A stretch of DNA of 64,000 nucleotides from Ferranicluibacter rubi (GTDB lineage: Bacteria > Pseudomonadota > Alphaproteobacteria > Rhizobiales > Rhizobiaceae): assembly GCF_011603255.1 (NCBI RefSeq), contig NZ_JAANCM010000015.1:1-64000 (forward strand). Reading direction: 5' to 3'. This document shows, piece by piece, positions 9,475 through 17,749 of the stretch. The position numbers and the translations under genes were made by a program. Under the pieces are notes generated by a model that saw nothing but the letters and a program-made list of their open reading frames with translations, did no database searches and was not told where the DNA came from. The first letter of the stretch is position 1, and each line of letters begins with the position of its first letter.

Positions 9475-10206
9475 ATGACATTGACCGGACCGCGGCCGGA
9501 CTGGCTGACATTCGATTGCTACGGAACGCTGATCCAGTGGGACGAAGGCCTGATGGCGGCGATCTCGACGATCCTGTCGGGGCAAGCCGGGACCGTCGAT
9601 CCCGGCGCCTTCATTTCCACGTTCGACGGATATGAGCATGCGCTCGAAGCTGAGCGACCGCATCGGTCGTTTCGCGAGGTCAGCGCGCTGGCGCTGGAGA
9701 AGACGATGGTGGCGTTCGACCGTGCGTTCGATCCCGCGGATGCCGAGATTCTCACCGGATCGATCGGCCGGATGCCGCCCTTCCCGGAGGTGGTGGAGAC
9801 GTTGCGCCGGCTGAAGGACGCAGGCTTCAAGCTGGCCATCATCTCCAACACGGACGACGCGATCATCGCGGGAAATGTCGCCCAGCTCGGCGGCGTCATC
9901 GACCGGGTCATCACGGCCGAGCAGGCCGGCGCCTACAAGCCGTCGGCGCAGATCTTCCATCACGCGTGGAAGAGCCTCGGCATTGCGCGCGAAGAGCTGG
10001 TGCATATCTGCGCCAGTCCGCATCTCGATCTTGTGGCGGCGCAAGACTTGGGCTTTCGTACGATCTGGATCGACCGGGGAACGGGGCGCAAGCCGCCCGA
10101 GGATTACCGGCCGGATGCGCGCGTTCCCACGCTCGACCATGTGCCCGGCCTGTTTCAGGCCGCCGGCTGGATGCAACAGGATTCTGGAGGCCGACATGGC
10201 GCATGA
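9475..10206 (+). CDS. Haloacid dehalogenase, type II (HAD superfamily)
   Basis: A 243-residue HAD protein from ATG 9475, preceded by AAGGAG. Motif I is FDCYGTL with nucleophile Asp14; motif II (IISNTDD), a conserved Lys region (AYKPS) and motif III (HICASPHLDLVAAQDLG) follow. The type II haloacid dehalogenase label reflects family resemblance; many members are phosphatases. Its end overlaps the start of the class II aldolase gene by 11 bases, so the two are co-translated and may act in one catabolic or damage-repair step. The substrate is not predictable. Confidence 0.85.
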   Translation: MTLTGPRPDWLTFDCYGTLIQWDEGLMAAISTILSGQAGTVDPGAFISTFDGYEHALEAERPHRSFREVSALALEKTMVAFDRAFDPADAEILTGSIGRMPPFPEVVETLRRLKDAGFKLAIISNTDDAIIAGNVAQLGGVIDRVITAEQAGAYKPSAQIFHHAWKSLGIAREELVHICASPHLDLVAAQDLGFRTIWIDRGTGRKPPEDYRPDARVPTLDHVPGLFQAAGWMQQDSGGRHGA

Positions 10207-10987
10207 ACTGACGATCCCCAAGACCGGCCCCGCGCTGCTGCGCAATTCGTCGCTCGAGACGGAGGACATCTGGCAGGCCCGTGTCGATCTCGCCGCGAGC
10301 CTTCGCATGGCGGCGCGGCTGGGGCTGGAGGAGGGCATTTGCAACCACTTCTCGGCCGTCGTTCTGGGCCATCCCGATCTCTTCCTCGTCAACCGCCTCG
10401 GCTGGGCCTTTCAGGAGGCAACGGCATCTTCGCTGCTGATCTGTGACTTCGAGGGCCATGTGATTACGGGCGACGGCGTGCCGGAGGCGACCGCCTTCTA
10501 CATCCATGCCCGGCTTCACAAGATGAGCCCGCGCGTCGGCGCCGCCTTCCACACGCATATGCCGAATGCGACGGCACTCAGCATGGTCGAGGGTGACCCG
10601 CTTGTCTGGGCCGGACAGACCGCGCTGAAGTTCTACGGCCGCGTTGCGGTGGACGAGGATTATAACGGGCTGGCGCTTGACGAGCGGGAGGGCGACCGGA
10701 TCGCCGCCGTCCTCGGTGACAAGGACATCCTGTTCATGAAGAACCACGGCGTGATGGTCTGCGCGCCAAATATCGCCGAGGCTTGGGACGATCTCTACTA
10801 TCTGGAGCGTGCCGCCGAAGTGCAGCTGAAAGCGATGAGCACCGGTCGACGGCTTCTGCCGGTGTCGCATGAGATCGCAAGCGTCGCCGCACGCCAGATG
10901 CGGGAAGGAGACCCGGAAAGCGCCCGGCTTCATCTGGAAAGCGTGCGGCGCGTGCTGGACCAGCAGCAGCCGGCCTACCGGAGCTGA
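10196..10987 (+). CDS. Class II aldolase/adducin family protein
   Basis: The 263-residue protein, starting at ATG 10196, has the class II aldolase/adducin fold with the metal-binding HTHMPNA motif (about residues 120-126) and a conserved NHG further on. Members act as zinc-dependent sugar-phosphate aldolases or related decarboxylases. Coupling to the HAD gene suggests that one enzyme cleaves a phosphosugar while the other dephosphorylates or processes it. This is an inference from adjacency. The next gene downstream, the LOV kinase, is convergent. Confidence 0.83.
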   Translation: MAHELTIPKTGPALLRNSSLETEDIWQARVDLAASLRMAARLGLEEGICNHFSAVVLGHPDLFLVNRLGWAFQEATASSLLICDFEGHVITGDGVPEATAFYIHARLHKMSPRVGAAFHTHMPNATALSMVEGDPLVWAGQTALKFYGRVAVDEDYNGLALDEREGDRIAAVLGDKDILFMKNHGVMVCAPNIAEAWDDLYYLERAAEVQLKAMSTGRRLLPVSHEIASVAARQMREGDPESARLHLESVRRVLDQQQPAYRS

Positions 10988-11003
10988 CGGCTGGGGACAT
11001 GCT

Positions 11004-12494
11004 TTAGCCGAGGCGCATGTCCTCGCCGTCTTCATCTTCGTCGCCGATCGGCGCTTCCATCGTGAAGACCACGCCCGTGACGTCGTAGCGCAGTTCGGCG
11101 CTGCCGCCGAGACTGTTGGACAGCACGCGCTCGATCATGCGGGTGCCGAAGCCGCGGCTGGTCGGGGGCGACACAGGCGGGCCTCCACTCTCCTCCCATG
11201 TCAGCTTCAGCCGATGCAGGGACGCGTCGGGCATGGCGTGCCAGCGGATGCGGATGCGTCCCGACAGGTTGGAGAGCGCGCCATACTTGATGGCGTTGGT
11301 CGCCAGCTCATGCAGGGCCATCGCCAGCGTCAGCACGAGATTGGACGAGATCTGCAGGTCAGGCCCGTCGATGTCGATCCGGTTGGGATAGCTGTCCCAG
11401 AACGGATCGAGCGTCGCCCGGATGATGCGGCCGAGATCGGCACCGGAAAAATTGCCGGAGACGAGCAGGTCCTGTGCCGCGCCGATCGACTGCAGGCGCG
11501 AGGTGATGGCCTTGCCGGCTGTTTCCTTGTCCGGCGCCTGCCTTAACGTCTGGTTGATGACCGACTGCACCGTCGTCATCAGGTTCTTCATGCGATGGCT
11601 GAGTTCGCGCACGGTGATCGCGCGCGCTTCCTCGGTCTGCTTGCGGTCGGTGATGTCCATCGACAGTCCCGACATCTGGGAGGCCTGACCGTCGGCTTCG
11701 TAATAGACCAGCCCGCGAACATGCACCCAGCGCAGCCGGCCATCGGGAAGGACGCACCGGTGCTCGACATCATATTCTTCGTGACGTTCCACCGCCTTGC
11801 GGAAGGCGTCGCGCACCCGCGCCTGGTCCTCCGGCAGAACGGCATCGAGAAGATTGTCGACCGTGAAATCCTGGTCCGGCGCATAGCCGAAGTTTGCCTT
11901 GCAATCCGGCGAGGCAACGAGTTCCATGGTAGCGATGTTGAGCGTCCAATAGCCGAGATGGCCCGCCTCCATGGCAAAGCGCAGCTGCGTCTCATTGCGC
12001 TTCAGTTCCGCCGTTCGCTTCTGGACCTCGCCCTCCAGCAGGTCGCGGTCTCGCTCAAGGCGCACAAGGCGATCACGCTCCAATGTGACATCGAGCTGGG
12101 ACGCAAAGAAGTAGGTGAGTTCGCCCTTCTCATTGAAGACAGGGGAAATCAGCAGGCGATTCCAGAAGGGCTCGCCATTCTTCTTGTAGTTCACAACGTC
12201 GATTTCGATCGGATGCCGATTGGCAATCGCTTCTCGCACCTTCTGGATATCGCCGCGATCCGTATCCGGCCCCTGCAGGAAACGGCAGTTCGTGTTGATG
12301 ACCTCGTCGCGCTCGTAACCGGTGAAGCGGAGAAACGCATCATTGGCAAAGACGATCGGATTGTCGGGCTTGGAGGGGTCCGTGATGATCATCGGCATGC
12401 GCGTCGAGCGCACGGCCGCTGCGAAGGGATCGGGGCCCAGGTCCTTCCGGACGATCTGGGCTTCGATGCGCTGGTGCTCTGTCACGTCGTTCAA
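11004..12494 (-). CDS. Blue-light LOV-PAS HWE-family histidine kinase
   Basis: The 496-residue protein has an N-terminal LOV domain with the flavin-adduct motif NCRFLQGPDTD, Cys70 being the photoactive residue. A coiled linker (about 138-172), a second PAS domain (about 170-285) and an HWE/HisKA_2 kinase follow. In the kinase, the phosphoacceptor is His300 in ELSHRMKNL and the N box is ALHELATNAIKYG. The order and length match the LOV histidine kinases of Brucella and Rhizobium, which sense blue light and feed the general stress response. No signal peptide or membrane segment is seen, so it is cytoplasmic. No response regulator gene is adjacent. Confidence 0.93.
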   Translation of the reverse strand: MNDVTEHQRIEAQIVRKDLGPDPFAAAVRSTRMPMIITDPSKPDNPIVFANDAFLRFTGYERDEVINTNCRFLQGPDTDRGDIQKVREAIANRHPIEIDVVNYKKNGEPFWNRLLISPVFNEKGELTYFFASQLDVTLERDRLVRLERDRDLLEGEVQKRTAELKRNETQLRFAMEAGHLGYWTLNIATMELVASPDCKANFGYAPDQDFTVDNLLDAVLPEDQARVRDAFRKAVERHEEYDVEHRCVLPDGRLRWVHVRGLVYYEADGQASQMSGLSMDITDRKQTEEARAITVRELSHRMKNLMTTVQSVINQTLRQAPDKETAGKAITSRLQSIGAAQDLLVSGNFSGADLGRIIRATLDPFWDSYPNRIDIDGPDLQISSNLVLTLAMALHELATNAIKYGALSNLSGRIRIRWHAMPDASLHRLKLTWEESGGPPVSPPTSRGFGTRMIERVLSNSLGGSAELRYDVTGVVFTMEAPIGDEDEDGEDMRLG

Positions 12495-12587
12495 TGATCG
12501 TCCTCTCGGTGACCTTTCTCCTAGACGGTAAATTCAGGGCGGCCATTTAAAAAAAACAAGGTCTGCTGTCGAAACTTGGCAGTGCGA

Positions 12588-12613
12588 ACCGCGTCCCAGC
12601 TGGGGGACGCGGT
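12588..12613 (-). terminator. Hairpin downstream of the entericidin-like gene
   Basis: A perfect 10-bp stem, ACCGCGTCCC (12588-12597) and GGGACGCGGT (12604-12613), with a six-base loop. It lies about 50 bp after the minus-strand entericidin-like gene. It lacks a T tract directly after the stem, so termination efficiency is uncertain. Confidence 0.45.
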
Positions 12614-12664
12614 GATCGCGTGAGGTCTGTCAATGAAGGAGACGGCGCGCGACTTTCCGTCGCC

Positions 12665-12817
12665 TTATTTTCCGTTTTGCGACAACACGCGGTTGCTCGC
12701 ATCGTCAAGCGCCCGGCTTGTGTCCTGCCCGTCACGCTTCAGGCCGTTTGCCGTATTACCGCAGCCGGTCAGCGTGATGGCGGCGATGCCGAGGATGGCG
12801 ATGATGATTGGGCGCAT
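12665..12817 (-). CDS. Entericidin A/B family lipoprotein
   Basis: A 50-residue protein starting at ATG 12817, with AGGAG eight bases upstream. A hydrophobic signal (PIIIAILGIAAITLTGC) ends in the lipobox LTGC, so Cys19 would be acylated. The mature part, GNTANGLKRDGQDTSRALDDA, is the typical short entericidin tail. A longer reading with an extra N-terminal segment exists but lacks a good ribosome site. Entericidins are small envelope lipoproteins, often stress- or stationary-phase-induced. A second member lies at 36625-36783. Confidence 0.8.
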   Translation of the reverse strand: MRPIIIAILGIAAITLTGCGNTANGLKRDGQDTSRALDDASNRVLSQNGK

Positions 12818-12879
12818 GGTGTCTCCTATGGGTTGAGGATGTTTTCTCGGACAGAAAAATGTGGCGAGACGGGACTTTT

Positions 12880-13479
12880 TCAATCCTCATTTGGGGATGT
12901 GTTTGAAACCCGTGTCGATGCCGCTTTCGTCCGCGTGAAACTGCGGCTGACATAGCGAGAACCGGCGAGGCCGAACCGCCAGGGATGATCGATCGCCTTG
13001 GTGATGCCGATCCGGGGGCCTGTGACCACCTCCGGCGGCGCCTCGGGGCCTGAGAGAAAGAAGGGGGCTGCAAACAGGGACAGACGATCATGCCCACCAT
13101 CGATGCCGAGCGCCTGGCAGACCCGGCCGGGACCGGCACAGAGGAGTCTCGGCTGATCGAGCCCGCGGCGTCGCGCCATGACATCCTGTCCGGATGTCGG
13201 CTGTAGGGCTCGGATCAACACGGCGCTGCCCGGCCGGCAGACCATGTTGACGCACCAGTGAATGCCGTAGGACCTGTAGACATAGACGTGCGCCGAAGGC
13301 CCGAACATGGCGCGGTTGCGGGGCGTCGGACCGCGAAAGCTGTGCGACGCGGCATCATCGGGCTCGTAGGCCTCGGTCTCCACGATGACCCCGCCGATAC
13401 CATCCACGAACAGGGACGCACCGATCAGATCCCGGGCAACGTCCACGGCGGAACGGTCGAAAAAGTCAGCGTCGATCAT
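12880..13479 (-). CDS. DNA-3-methyladenine glycosylase (AAG/Mpg type)
   Basis: The 199-residue enzyme (from ATG 13479) matches the AAG/MPG base-excision family: an N-terminal [15 protein letters not shown], the catalytic region [19 protein letters not shown], the [13 protein letters not shown] segment and the RALQPT strand. It removes alkylated purines such as 3-methyladenine. An in-frame start at 13542 would add 21 residues unlike the family, so I prefer 13479 although its ribosome site is weak. Its upstream region overlaps the EcfG-type promoter of the divergent gene at 13581. Confidence 0.88.
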   Translation of the reverse strand: MIDADFFDRSAVDVARDLIGASLFVDGIGGVIVETEAYEPDDAASHSFRGPTPRNRAMFGPSAHVYVYRSYGIHWCVNMVCRPGSAVLIRALQPTSGQDVMARRRGLDQPRLLCAGPGRVCQALGIDGGHDRLSLFAAPFFLSGPEAPPEVVTGPRIGITKAIDHPWRFGLAGSRYVSRSFTRTKAASTRVSNTSPNED

Positions 13480-13534
13480 CACGTTTTCTGTCGTTTCGGT
13501 CCTGCAGGCGAGGGCGATCCGGATGGCTTCCGAG

Positions 13535-13559
13535 GGAACCATACCGTCGATATCCCGTT
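13535..13559 (+). promoter_or_regulatory. EcfG-type stress promoter
   Basis: GGAAC (13535-13539), 16 bases, then CGTT (13556-13559), an exact match to the alphaproteobacterial EcfG/RpoE2 consensus. The predicted start site is about 10 bases downstream, just before the ribosome site of the gene at 13581. Confidence 0.72.
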
Positions 13560-13580
13560 TTGAGCAAAAGGAGATTTGTC

Positions 13581-13886
13581 ATGTTCGTCAAGGATTTCAT
13601 TCGTGTAACGCTTCTTTCCGCCGCATTGGTTTTGCCTGCTGGTGCCACCTTCGCGCAAGCGCAGCAGGGCGAATGCGCCGTTGGCGTACCTCCGTCGGGA
13701 ACTTCGCCGAATGCCAATCCCGGCAGCGGCTCGCTGACCGAGAAACTCGACGACTGCAATGGCGTGCTCAAGCCCCCGGCCGTTGGTGACAGTGAGATCG
13801 TCGAGCCGGCGCCTCAAACGGGTCAGATGCCGGTGATTACGCCAAATGATGTGCCGCAGGATGGAAATCCGCCGCAACAGCCGTAA
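13581..13886 (+). CDS. Small secreted hypothetical protein
   Basis: A 101-residue protein with a clear Sec signal peptide (residues 1-27, ending AGATFAQA) and a mature region rich in Pro, Gly, Asn and Gln with two Cys residues (in GECAVG and LDDCNG), so a disulfide is possible. I recognise no domain. The start at ATG 13581 follows AAAAGGAGA; an upstream in-frame start at 13560 would fall inside the promoter. An exact EcfG-type promoter precedes it, which suggests stress induction. YihY follows 29 bases downstream and may be cotranscribed. Confidence 0.75.
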   Translation: MFVKDFIRVTLLSAALVLPAGATFAQAQQGECAVGVPPSGTSPNANPGSGSLTEKLDDCNGVLKPPAVGDSEIVEPAPQTGQMPVITPNDVPQDGNPPQQP

Positions 13887-13915
13887 GTCTCTCTCAAAGA
13901 CTGTGAGAGGGTTCC

Positions 13916-14938
13916 ATGGCAGACGGACATCAGGCCGGCAGGCAAGCGGCAACAATCGGCGGTGTTCCGCTCAACGATAGCGCGGGGGGAAGCGATAGAC
14001 GGGGGCGCCTTGCGGAAAAGCCCTCGGCCATTCCCTATCCCGGGCTGAAGGATGTCTTCTGGCGGGTCATCGCCGAGATCGGGGAGGACCGGGTGACGCT
14101 GATTGCGGCCGGTGTCACCTATTATCTTCTGCTCGCCCTCTTCCCCGCTCTTGCCGCGCTCGTCTCCATCTACGGCTTCGTTGCGGATCCGGGCGCGATC
14201 GGTGCCCAGGTAACCCTTCTCGCCGATGTCGTACCCACCGGGTCACTGGACATCATTCTCGACCAGTTGAAGACGCTAGCGACGCAGAAGACGTCCACTT
14301 TGTCGATCGGCTTCGTTTTCGGTCTCGTCGTCGCGCTGTGGAGCGCGCACAACGGCATGCGCGCCTTGTTCGATGCGATGAACATCGCCTATGGCGAAAC
14401 CGAGAAGCGCGGCTTCTTGAAGATGACGGGTCTGGGTTTCCTCTTCACGCTTGGTGCGCTCGGCGTCGCCGTCGTCGTTATCTCCGCGATCGGCATTCTG
14501 CCGGCGGTGCTGTCCTTCCTTTGGCTCGATCGCTGGGTGGAGCTTCTGGCGCGGTTCGCGCGCTGGCCGCTGATGCTGGCCATCGTCTGCTTTGCCACGA
14601 TGATGCTCTATCGCTATGGCCCGAGCCGGGAGACGGCGCAGCTGCGCTGGCTCACCTGGGGTGCGGCCTTCACCAGCATCGCTTGGCTTGGCGCATCGCT
14701 CGGCTTTTCCTACTACATCGAGAACTTCGCCAACTACAACGCGACCTACGGCACCCTCGGCGCCCTGATCGGCTTCATGGTGTGGACCTGGATGTCGGTG
14801 ATCATCCTGATCGTCGGGGCGGAGATCAACGCGGAACTCGAGCACCAGACGACGGTCGATTCCACGACCGGGCATCCGATGCCGATGGGCGAGCGCGGTG
14901 CCTATGTGGCCGACACCATCGGCGATCCCGCGGCGTAA
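13916..14938 (+). CDS. YihY/virulence factor BrkB family membrane protein
   Basis: The 340-residue protein has a hydrophilic N-terminus (about 55 residues), then the YihY/BrkB signature (LIAAGVTYYLLLALFPALAAL) and about six membrane segments, ending with a short hydrophilic tail. The function of the family is not settled; it was once mislabelled RNase BN. It follows the small secreted protein gene closely and may share its stress promoter. The next gene, DUF2735, is convergent. Confidence 0.85.
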   Translation: MADGHQAGRQAATIGGVPLNDSAGGSDRRGRLAEKPSAIPYPGLKDVFWRVIAEIGEDRVTLIAAGVTYYLLLALFPALAALVSIYGFVADPGAIGAQVTLLADVVPTGSLDIILDQLKTLATQKTSTLSIGFVFGLVVALWSAHNGMRALFDAMNIAYGETEKRGFLKMTGLGFLFTLGALGVAVVVISAIGILPAVLSFLWLDRWVELLARFARWPLMLAIVCFATMMLYRYGPSRETAQLRWLTWGAAFTSIAWLGASLGFSYYIENFANYNATYGTLGALIGFMVWTWMSVIILIVGAEINAELEHQTTVDSTTGHPMPMGERGAYVADTIGDPAA

Positions 14939-14977
14939 TCACGCCAGATCAGGCAAGTCCCTCATGGAGCGGACATG

Positions 14978-15011
14978 AAAAAAGCGATTGTCGCATCTCC
15001 GCGGCAATCGC
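14978..15011 (-). terminator. Terminator of the DUF2735 gene
   Basis: On the minus strand GCGATTG and CAATCGC arms (15011-15005 and 14990-14984) form a stem followed by six T residues (14983-14978). It lies 35 bp after the DUF2735 stop. Confidence 0.75.
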
Positions 15012-15045
15012 TCTTAACGTCTGAAAGAATATCGCATCTGTACCC

Positions 15046-15222
15046 TTACTGGGGCTTCGTCTCGTTCATGGCGGCTTCGTGGTACCAGCTGTCGATGATC
15101 ACGGGGGAGGCCGGAGCCTCGACCTTCGCATCCATGCCGGTCTTCCAGGTCTTCAGCCCCTTGAGGCCGCCGATCGGGAATTGGTAGATCGTTGCCGAGT
15201 GGCGCTGTGGTGTCGTTGTCAT
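15046..15222 (-). CDS. DUF2735 domain-containing small protein
   Basis: A 58-residue reading frame with a GGGAG ribosome site, containing IYQFPIGGLKGLKTW and a C-terminal IDSWYHEAAMNE segment. This matches the DUF2735 family, which in rhizobia is typically found next to glnII. The function is unknown; the constant linkage suggests a role in nitrogen metabolism. It is transcribed divergently from glnII across a 423-bp control region and is closed by a terminator at 14978-15011. Confidence 0.8.
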   Translation of the reverse strand: MTTTPQRHSATIYQFPIGGLKGLKTWKTGMDAKVEAPASPVIIDSWYHEAAMNETKPQ

Positions 15223-15267
15223 GGCATCGGCTCCCTTTTCTGTGTTGGAGTTATATGACGTTCATAT

Positions 15268-15282
15268 GCACATATTTTGCGC
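15268..15282. promoter_or_regulatory. Candidate NtrC binding site
   Basis: GCAC-N7-GCGC with an A/T-rich centre matches the spacing of enterobacterial NtrC sites (GCAC-N7-GTGC) with one mismatch. It sits about 290 bp upstream of the sigma-54 promoter, a plausible enhancer position, and close to the DUF2735 start, so it could serve both genes. Confidence 0.4.
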
Positions 15283-15549
15283 TGAATGTCTAAAAATAAA
15301 TCAAATCTCTGTCGGGTTTTCGCGCATTTTTCCATTGGGCGGCAGATTTCCGGTCGTTGGCCGATGTTTCTGCCTTCATTTTCCACTTACCAACGGTCGC
15401 GCTCACACCTCTGTTCCCGACGCGGCTCAACCGACTGCCGTTCCGGGCCGGAAACTGCCTCGTCTTTTCAATCGCACGGTGGTGAGGCCCCGGTTTCCCA
15501 CGCTTCAGCCGTTAACAAAATCGTCATCTTCGCCAAGTGGGCGCCAAAC

Positions 15550-15565
15550 TGGCACGGCGTGTGCA
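15550..15565 (+). promoter_or_regulatory. Sigma-54 promoter of glnII
   Basis: The element TGGCAC-N5-GTGCA has GG and GC exactly 10 bases apart, the hallmark of -24/-12 promoters. The predicted start is near 15576, about 70 bases before the glnII ATG. Rhizobial glnII is known to be NtrC- and sigma-54-dependent. Confidence 0.78.
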
Positions 15566-15645
15566 TTCCTCTCAGTTCAGAGGGGCCGGTTTTCGGTTTC
15601 GGGCATCGACCTCCTGGATTGCTCACCACCTATGAGAGATTTGTC

Positions 15646-16686
15646 ATGACCAAGTATAAGCTCGAGTACATCTGGCTCGACGGGTACACACCGGTACCGA
15701 ACCTGCGCGGCAAGACGCAGATCAAGGAATTCGACGCGTTCCCGGCACTGGAGCAGTTGCCGCTCTGGGGCTTCGACGGTAGCTCGACCATGCAGGCCGA
15801 AGGCCGCAGCTCTGACTGCGTTCTCAAGCCCGTCGCTCTCTATCCCGATCCGGCCCGTACGAACGGCGTTCTCGTCATGTGCGAAGTCATGATGCCGGAT
15901 GGCGTCACGCCGCATCCGACCAATGCCCGTGCGACGATCCTCGACGACGAAGGCACGTGGTTCGGCTTCGAGCAGGAATACTTCTTCTACCAGAACGGCC
16001 GTCCGCTCGGCTTCCCCGAGCAGGGCTACCCGGCGCCGCAGGGCCCGTACTACACAGGCGTCGGCTACAGCAATGTCGGTGACGTCGCACGCGAGATCGT
16101 CGAAGAGCATCTCGACCTTTGCCTGGAAGCCGGCATCAACCACGAAGGCATCAATGCCGAAGTGGCCAAGGGCCAGTGGGAATTCCAGGTGTTCGGCAAG
16201 GGCTCCAAGAAGGCTGCCGATGAAATCTGGATGGCACGCTACCTTCTGCAGCGCCTGACTGAAAAGTACGGCATCGACATCGAGTACCACTGCAAGCCGC
16301 TCGGCGACACCGACTGGAACGGCTCGGGCATGCACTGCAACTTCTCGACCGCCTACATGCGCGAAGTCGGCGGCAAGGCTTACTTCGAAGCGCTTATGGC
16401 CCAGTTCGAAAAGAACCTCATGGACCACATCGCCGTCTACGGCCCCGACAACGACAAGCGTCTGACGGGCAAGCATGAAACGGCTCCGTGGAACAAGTTC
16501 AGCTACGGCGTTGCCGACCGCGGCGCGTCCATCCGCGTTCCCCACTCCTTCGTCAAGAACGACTACAAGGGCTACCTGGAAGACCGCCGCCCGAACTCGC
16601 AGGGCGACCCCTACCAGATCGCTTCCGCCGTCCTCAAGACGATCTCGGAAGTGTCCACCGAAGGCTACGCTTCGGCTGCAGCCTGA
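15646..16686 (+). CDS. glnII: Glutamine synthetase II (eukaryotic type)
   Basis: The 346-residue enzyme starts at ATG 15646 (MTKYKLEYIWLDG). It carries the beta-grasp segment LPLWGFDGSST, the metal site WFGFEQEYF, the NHEGINAEVAKGQWEFQ segment and the ATP/glutamate region HETAPWNKFSYGVADRGASIRVP. This length and motif set define the GSII type, found in eukaryotes and rhizobia and lacking the adenylylation control of GSI. It condenses ammonium and glutamate with ATP in the cytoplasm. A sigma-54 promoter precedes it and a terminator at 16778-16804 follows. Confidence 0.97.
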   Translation: MTKYKLEYIWLDGYTPVPNLRGKTQIKEFDAFPALEQLPLWGFDGSSTMQAEGRSSDCVLKPVALYPDPARTNGVLVMCEVMMPDGVTPHPTNARATILDDEGTWFGFEQEYFFYQNGRPLGFPEQGYPAPQGPYYTGVGYSNVGDVAREIVEEHLDLCLEAGINHEGINAEVAKGQWEFQVFGKGSKKAADEIWMARYLLQRLTEKYGIDIEYHCKPLGDTDWNGSGMHCNFSTAYMREVGGKAYFEALMAQFEKNLMDHIAVYGPDNDKRLTGKHETAPWNKFSYGVADRGASIRVPHSFVKNDYKGYLEDRRPNSQGDPYQIASAVLKTISEVSTEGYASAAA

Positions 16687-17038
16687 CACCATCAGCACGC
16701 TCCGCCTCTTCGCCGCTGGCGCAAGGGGCGGGCCGGTGATGTGTCTGCGACGCAGGCCAATTGAAGACAATGACAAACGGCGCTGGGCAACCAGCGCCGG
16801 TTTTCATTGCCGAGGTGACAGGATTCGAACGGATCGATATCGACGTGGCCGCACGTCCTATGTGGCGCACCCGGCTTGGCTGTTGTCGCGCCTTGGTTGC
16901 TCCGAATCACTGCGCGCGACCAGGGAAGGGTGCAGAGACGAGAAAGCCCTCCCGCCGGTTTTGGCGAAAGGGCTCGATGTTCTGGCTGTCTGCCACAATC
17001 ATCTGCAGAACAGCAGCGATATGACGCTCTTCAGCGCG
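16687..17038. other. Intergenic region glnII-terC
   Basis: A 352-bp convergent spacer. It contains the glnII terminator (16778-16804) and, on the minus strand, a short segment resembling the 3' end of a tRNA (16807-16830). No complete tRNA or gene is visible. Confidence 0.6.
16778..16804 (+). terminator. Terminator of glnII
   Basis: A stem of GGCGCTGG (16779-16786) and CCAGCGCC (16791-16798) with a GCAA loop, extended by one C-G pair and followed by GTTTTC. Confidence 0.75.
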
Positions 17039-17749
17039 TTACGGCGCGGGCGCTGCGGCCGGAGGTGCTACCGGAGCGACTGCGGGGGGCGCGACGGGTG
17101 TTGTCGTCACGGCTGGCGTCGTGGCGGCGCTGCCGTCGATGTAGGGCAGGATTTCCATACCGCCGTGGTAGAGCATGCTGAGTGCCACGTAGAAGATGAC
17201 GGCGAGGCCGACATAGGCGATCCAGCGGTGCTTGTGCAGCAGGTTGGCGATGAAGCTGGCGGCAAGGCCCATGAGCGCGATCGAGACGATCAGGCCGATG
17301 ACGAGCACGGTCGGGTGATCCTGTGCTGCACCGGCGACGGCAAGAACATTGTCGAGCGACATGGAAACGTCGGCGATGACGATCTGCGTTGCCGCCTGCA
17401 GGAAGGTCTTGCGGACGCGGGTTTCGTCTGCGGCATCGCCCGTTTCGTGCGCCGCATTCTGGTCGGCCTGGCGCAGTTCGCTCCACATCTTCCAGCACAC
17501 CCAGAGCAACAGCAGACCGCCGGCGAACTGGAGACCGACAATGGCCAGAAGCTGGACGGTGATGGCAGCAAAGGCGATGCGCAGCACGGTTGCGGCGATA
17601 ATGCCGACGAGGATTGCCTTGCGGCGCTGGTCGGCCGGCAGTCCTGCTGCGGCAAGACCGATGACGATGGCATTATCGCCCGCCAGCACCAGATCAATGG
17701 CGATGACCTGTAGAAATGCGGCCAATCCGGCTGCGGTGAAAATTTCCAT
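17039..17749 (-). CDS. TerC family integral membrane protein
   Basis: The 236-residue protein has about seven membrane segments and two acidic TerC motifs, DLVLAGDNAIVIG (near residue 20) and SMSLDNVLAVAG (near residue 130). The C-terminus is an unusual Pro/Ala/Thr-rich tail of about 35 residues. TerC/YjbE-type proteins are implicated in manganese or other metal export and tellurite resistance. I looked for a yybP-ykoY riboswitch upstream and saw none. Confidence 0.85.
   Translation of the reverse strand: MEIFTAAGLAAFLQVIAIDLVLAGDNAIVIGLAAAGLPADQRRKAILVGIIAATVLRIAFAAITVQLLAIVGLQFAGGLLLLWVCWKMWSELRQADQNAAHETGDAADETRVRKTFLQAATQIVIADVSMSLDNVLAVAGAAQDHPTVLVIGLIVSIALMGLAASFIANLLHKHRWIAYVGLAVIFYVALSMLYHGGMEILPYIDGSAATTPAVTTTPVAPPAVAPVAPPAAAPAP

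Larger units (their letters stand above)
15223..15645. other. DUF2735-glnII control region
   Basis: This 423-bp divergent intergenic region holds a candidate NtrC site (15268-15282) and a sigma-54 promoter (15550-15565) for glnII. No convincing reading frame is seen; the long upstream frame in phase with glnII lies in the promoter region and has no ribosome site. Confidence 0.7.

Noticed and set aside
14975-15187. 70-codon plus-strand frame opposite DUF2735
   Set aside because: It overlaps the terminator and the recognised minus-strand DUF2735 gene and shows no ribosome site.
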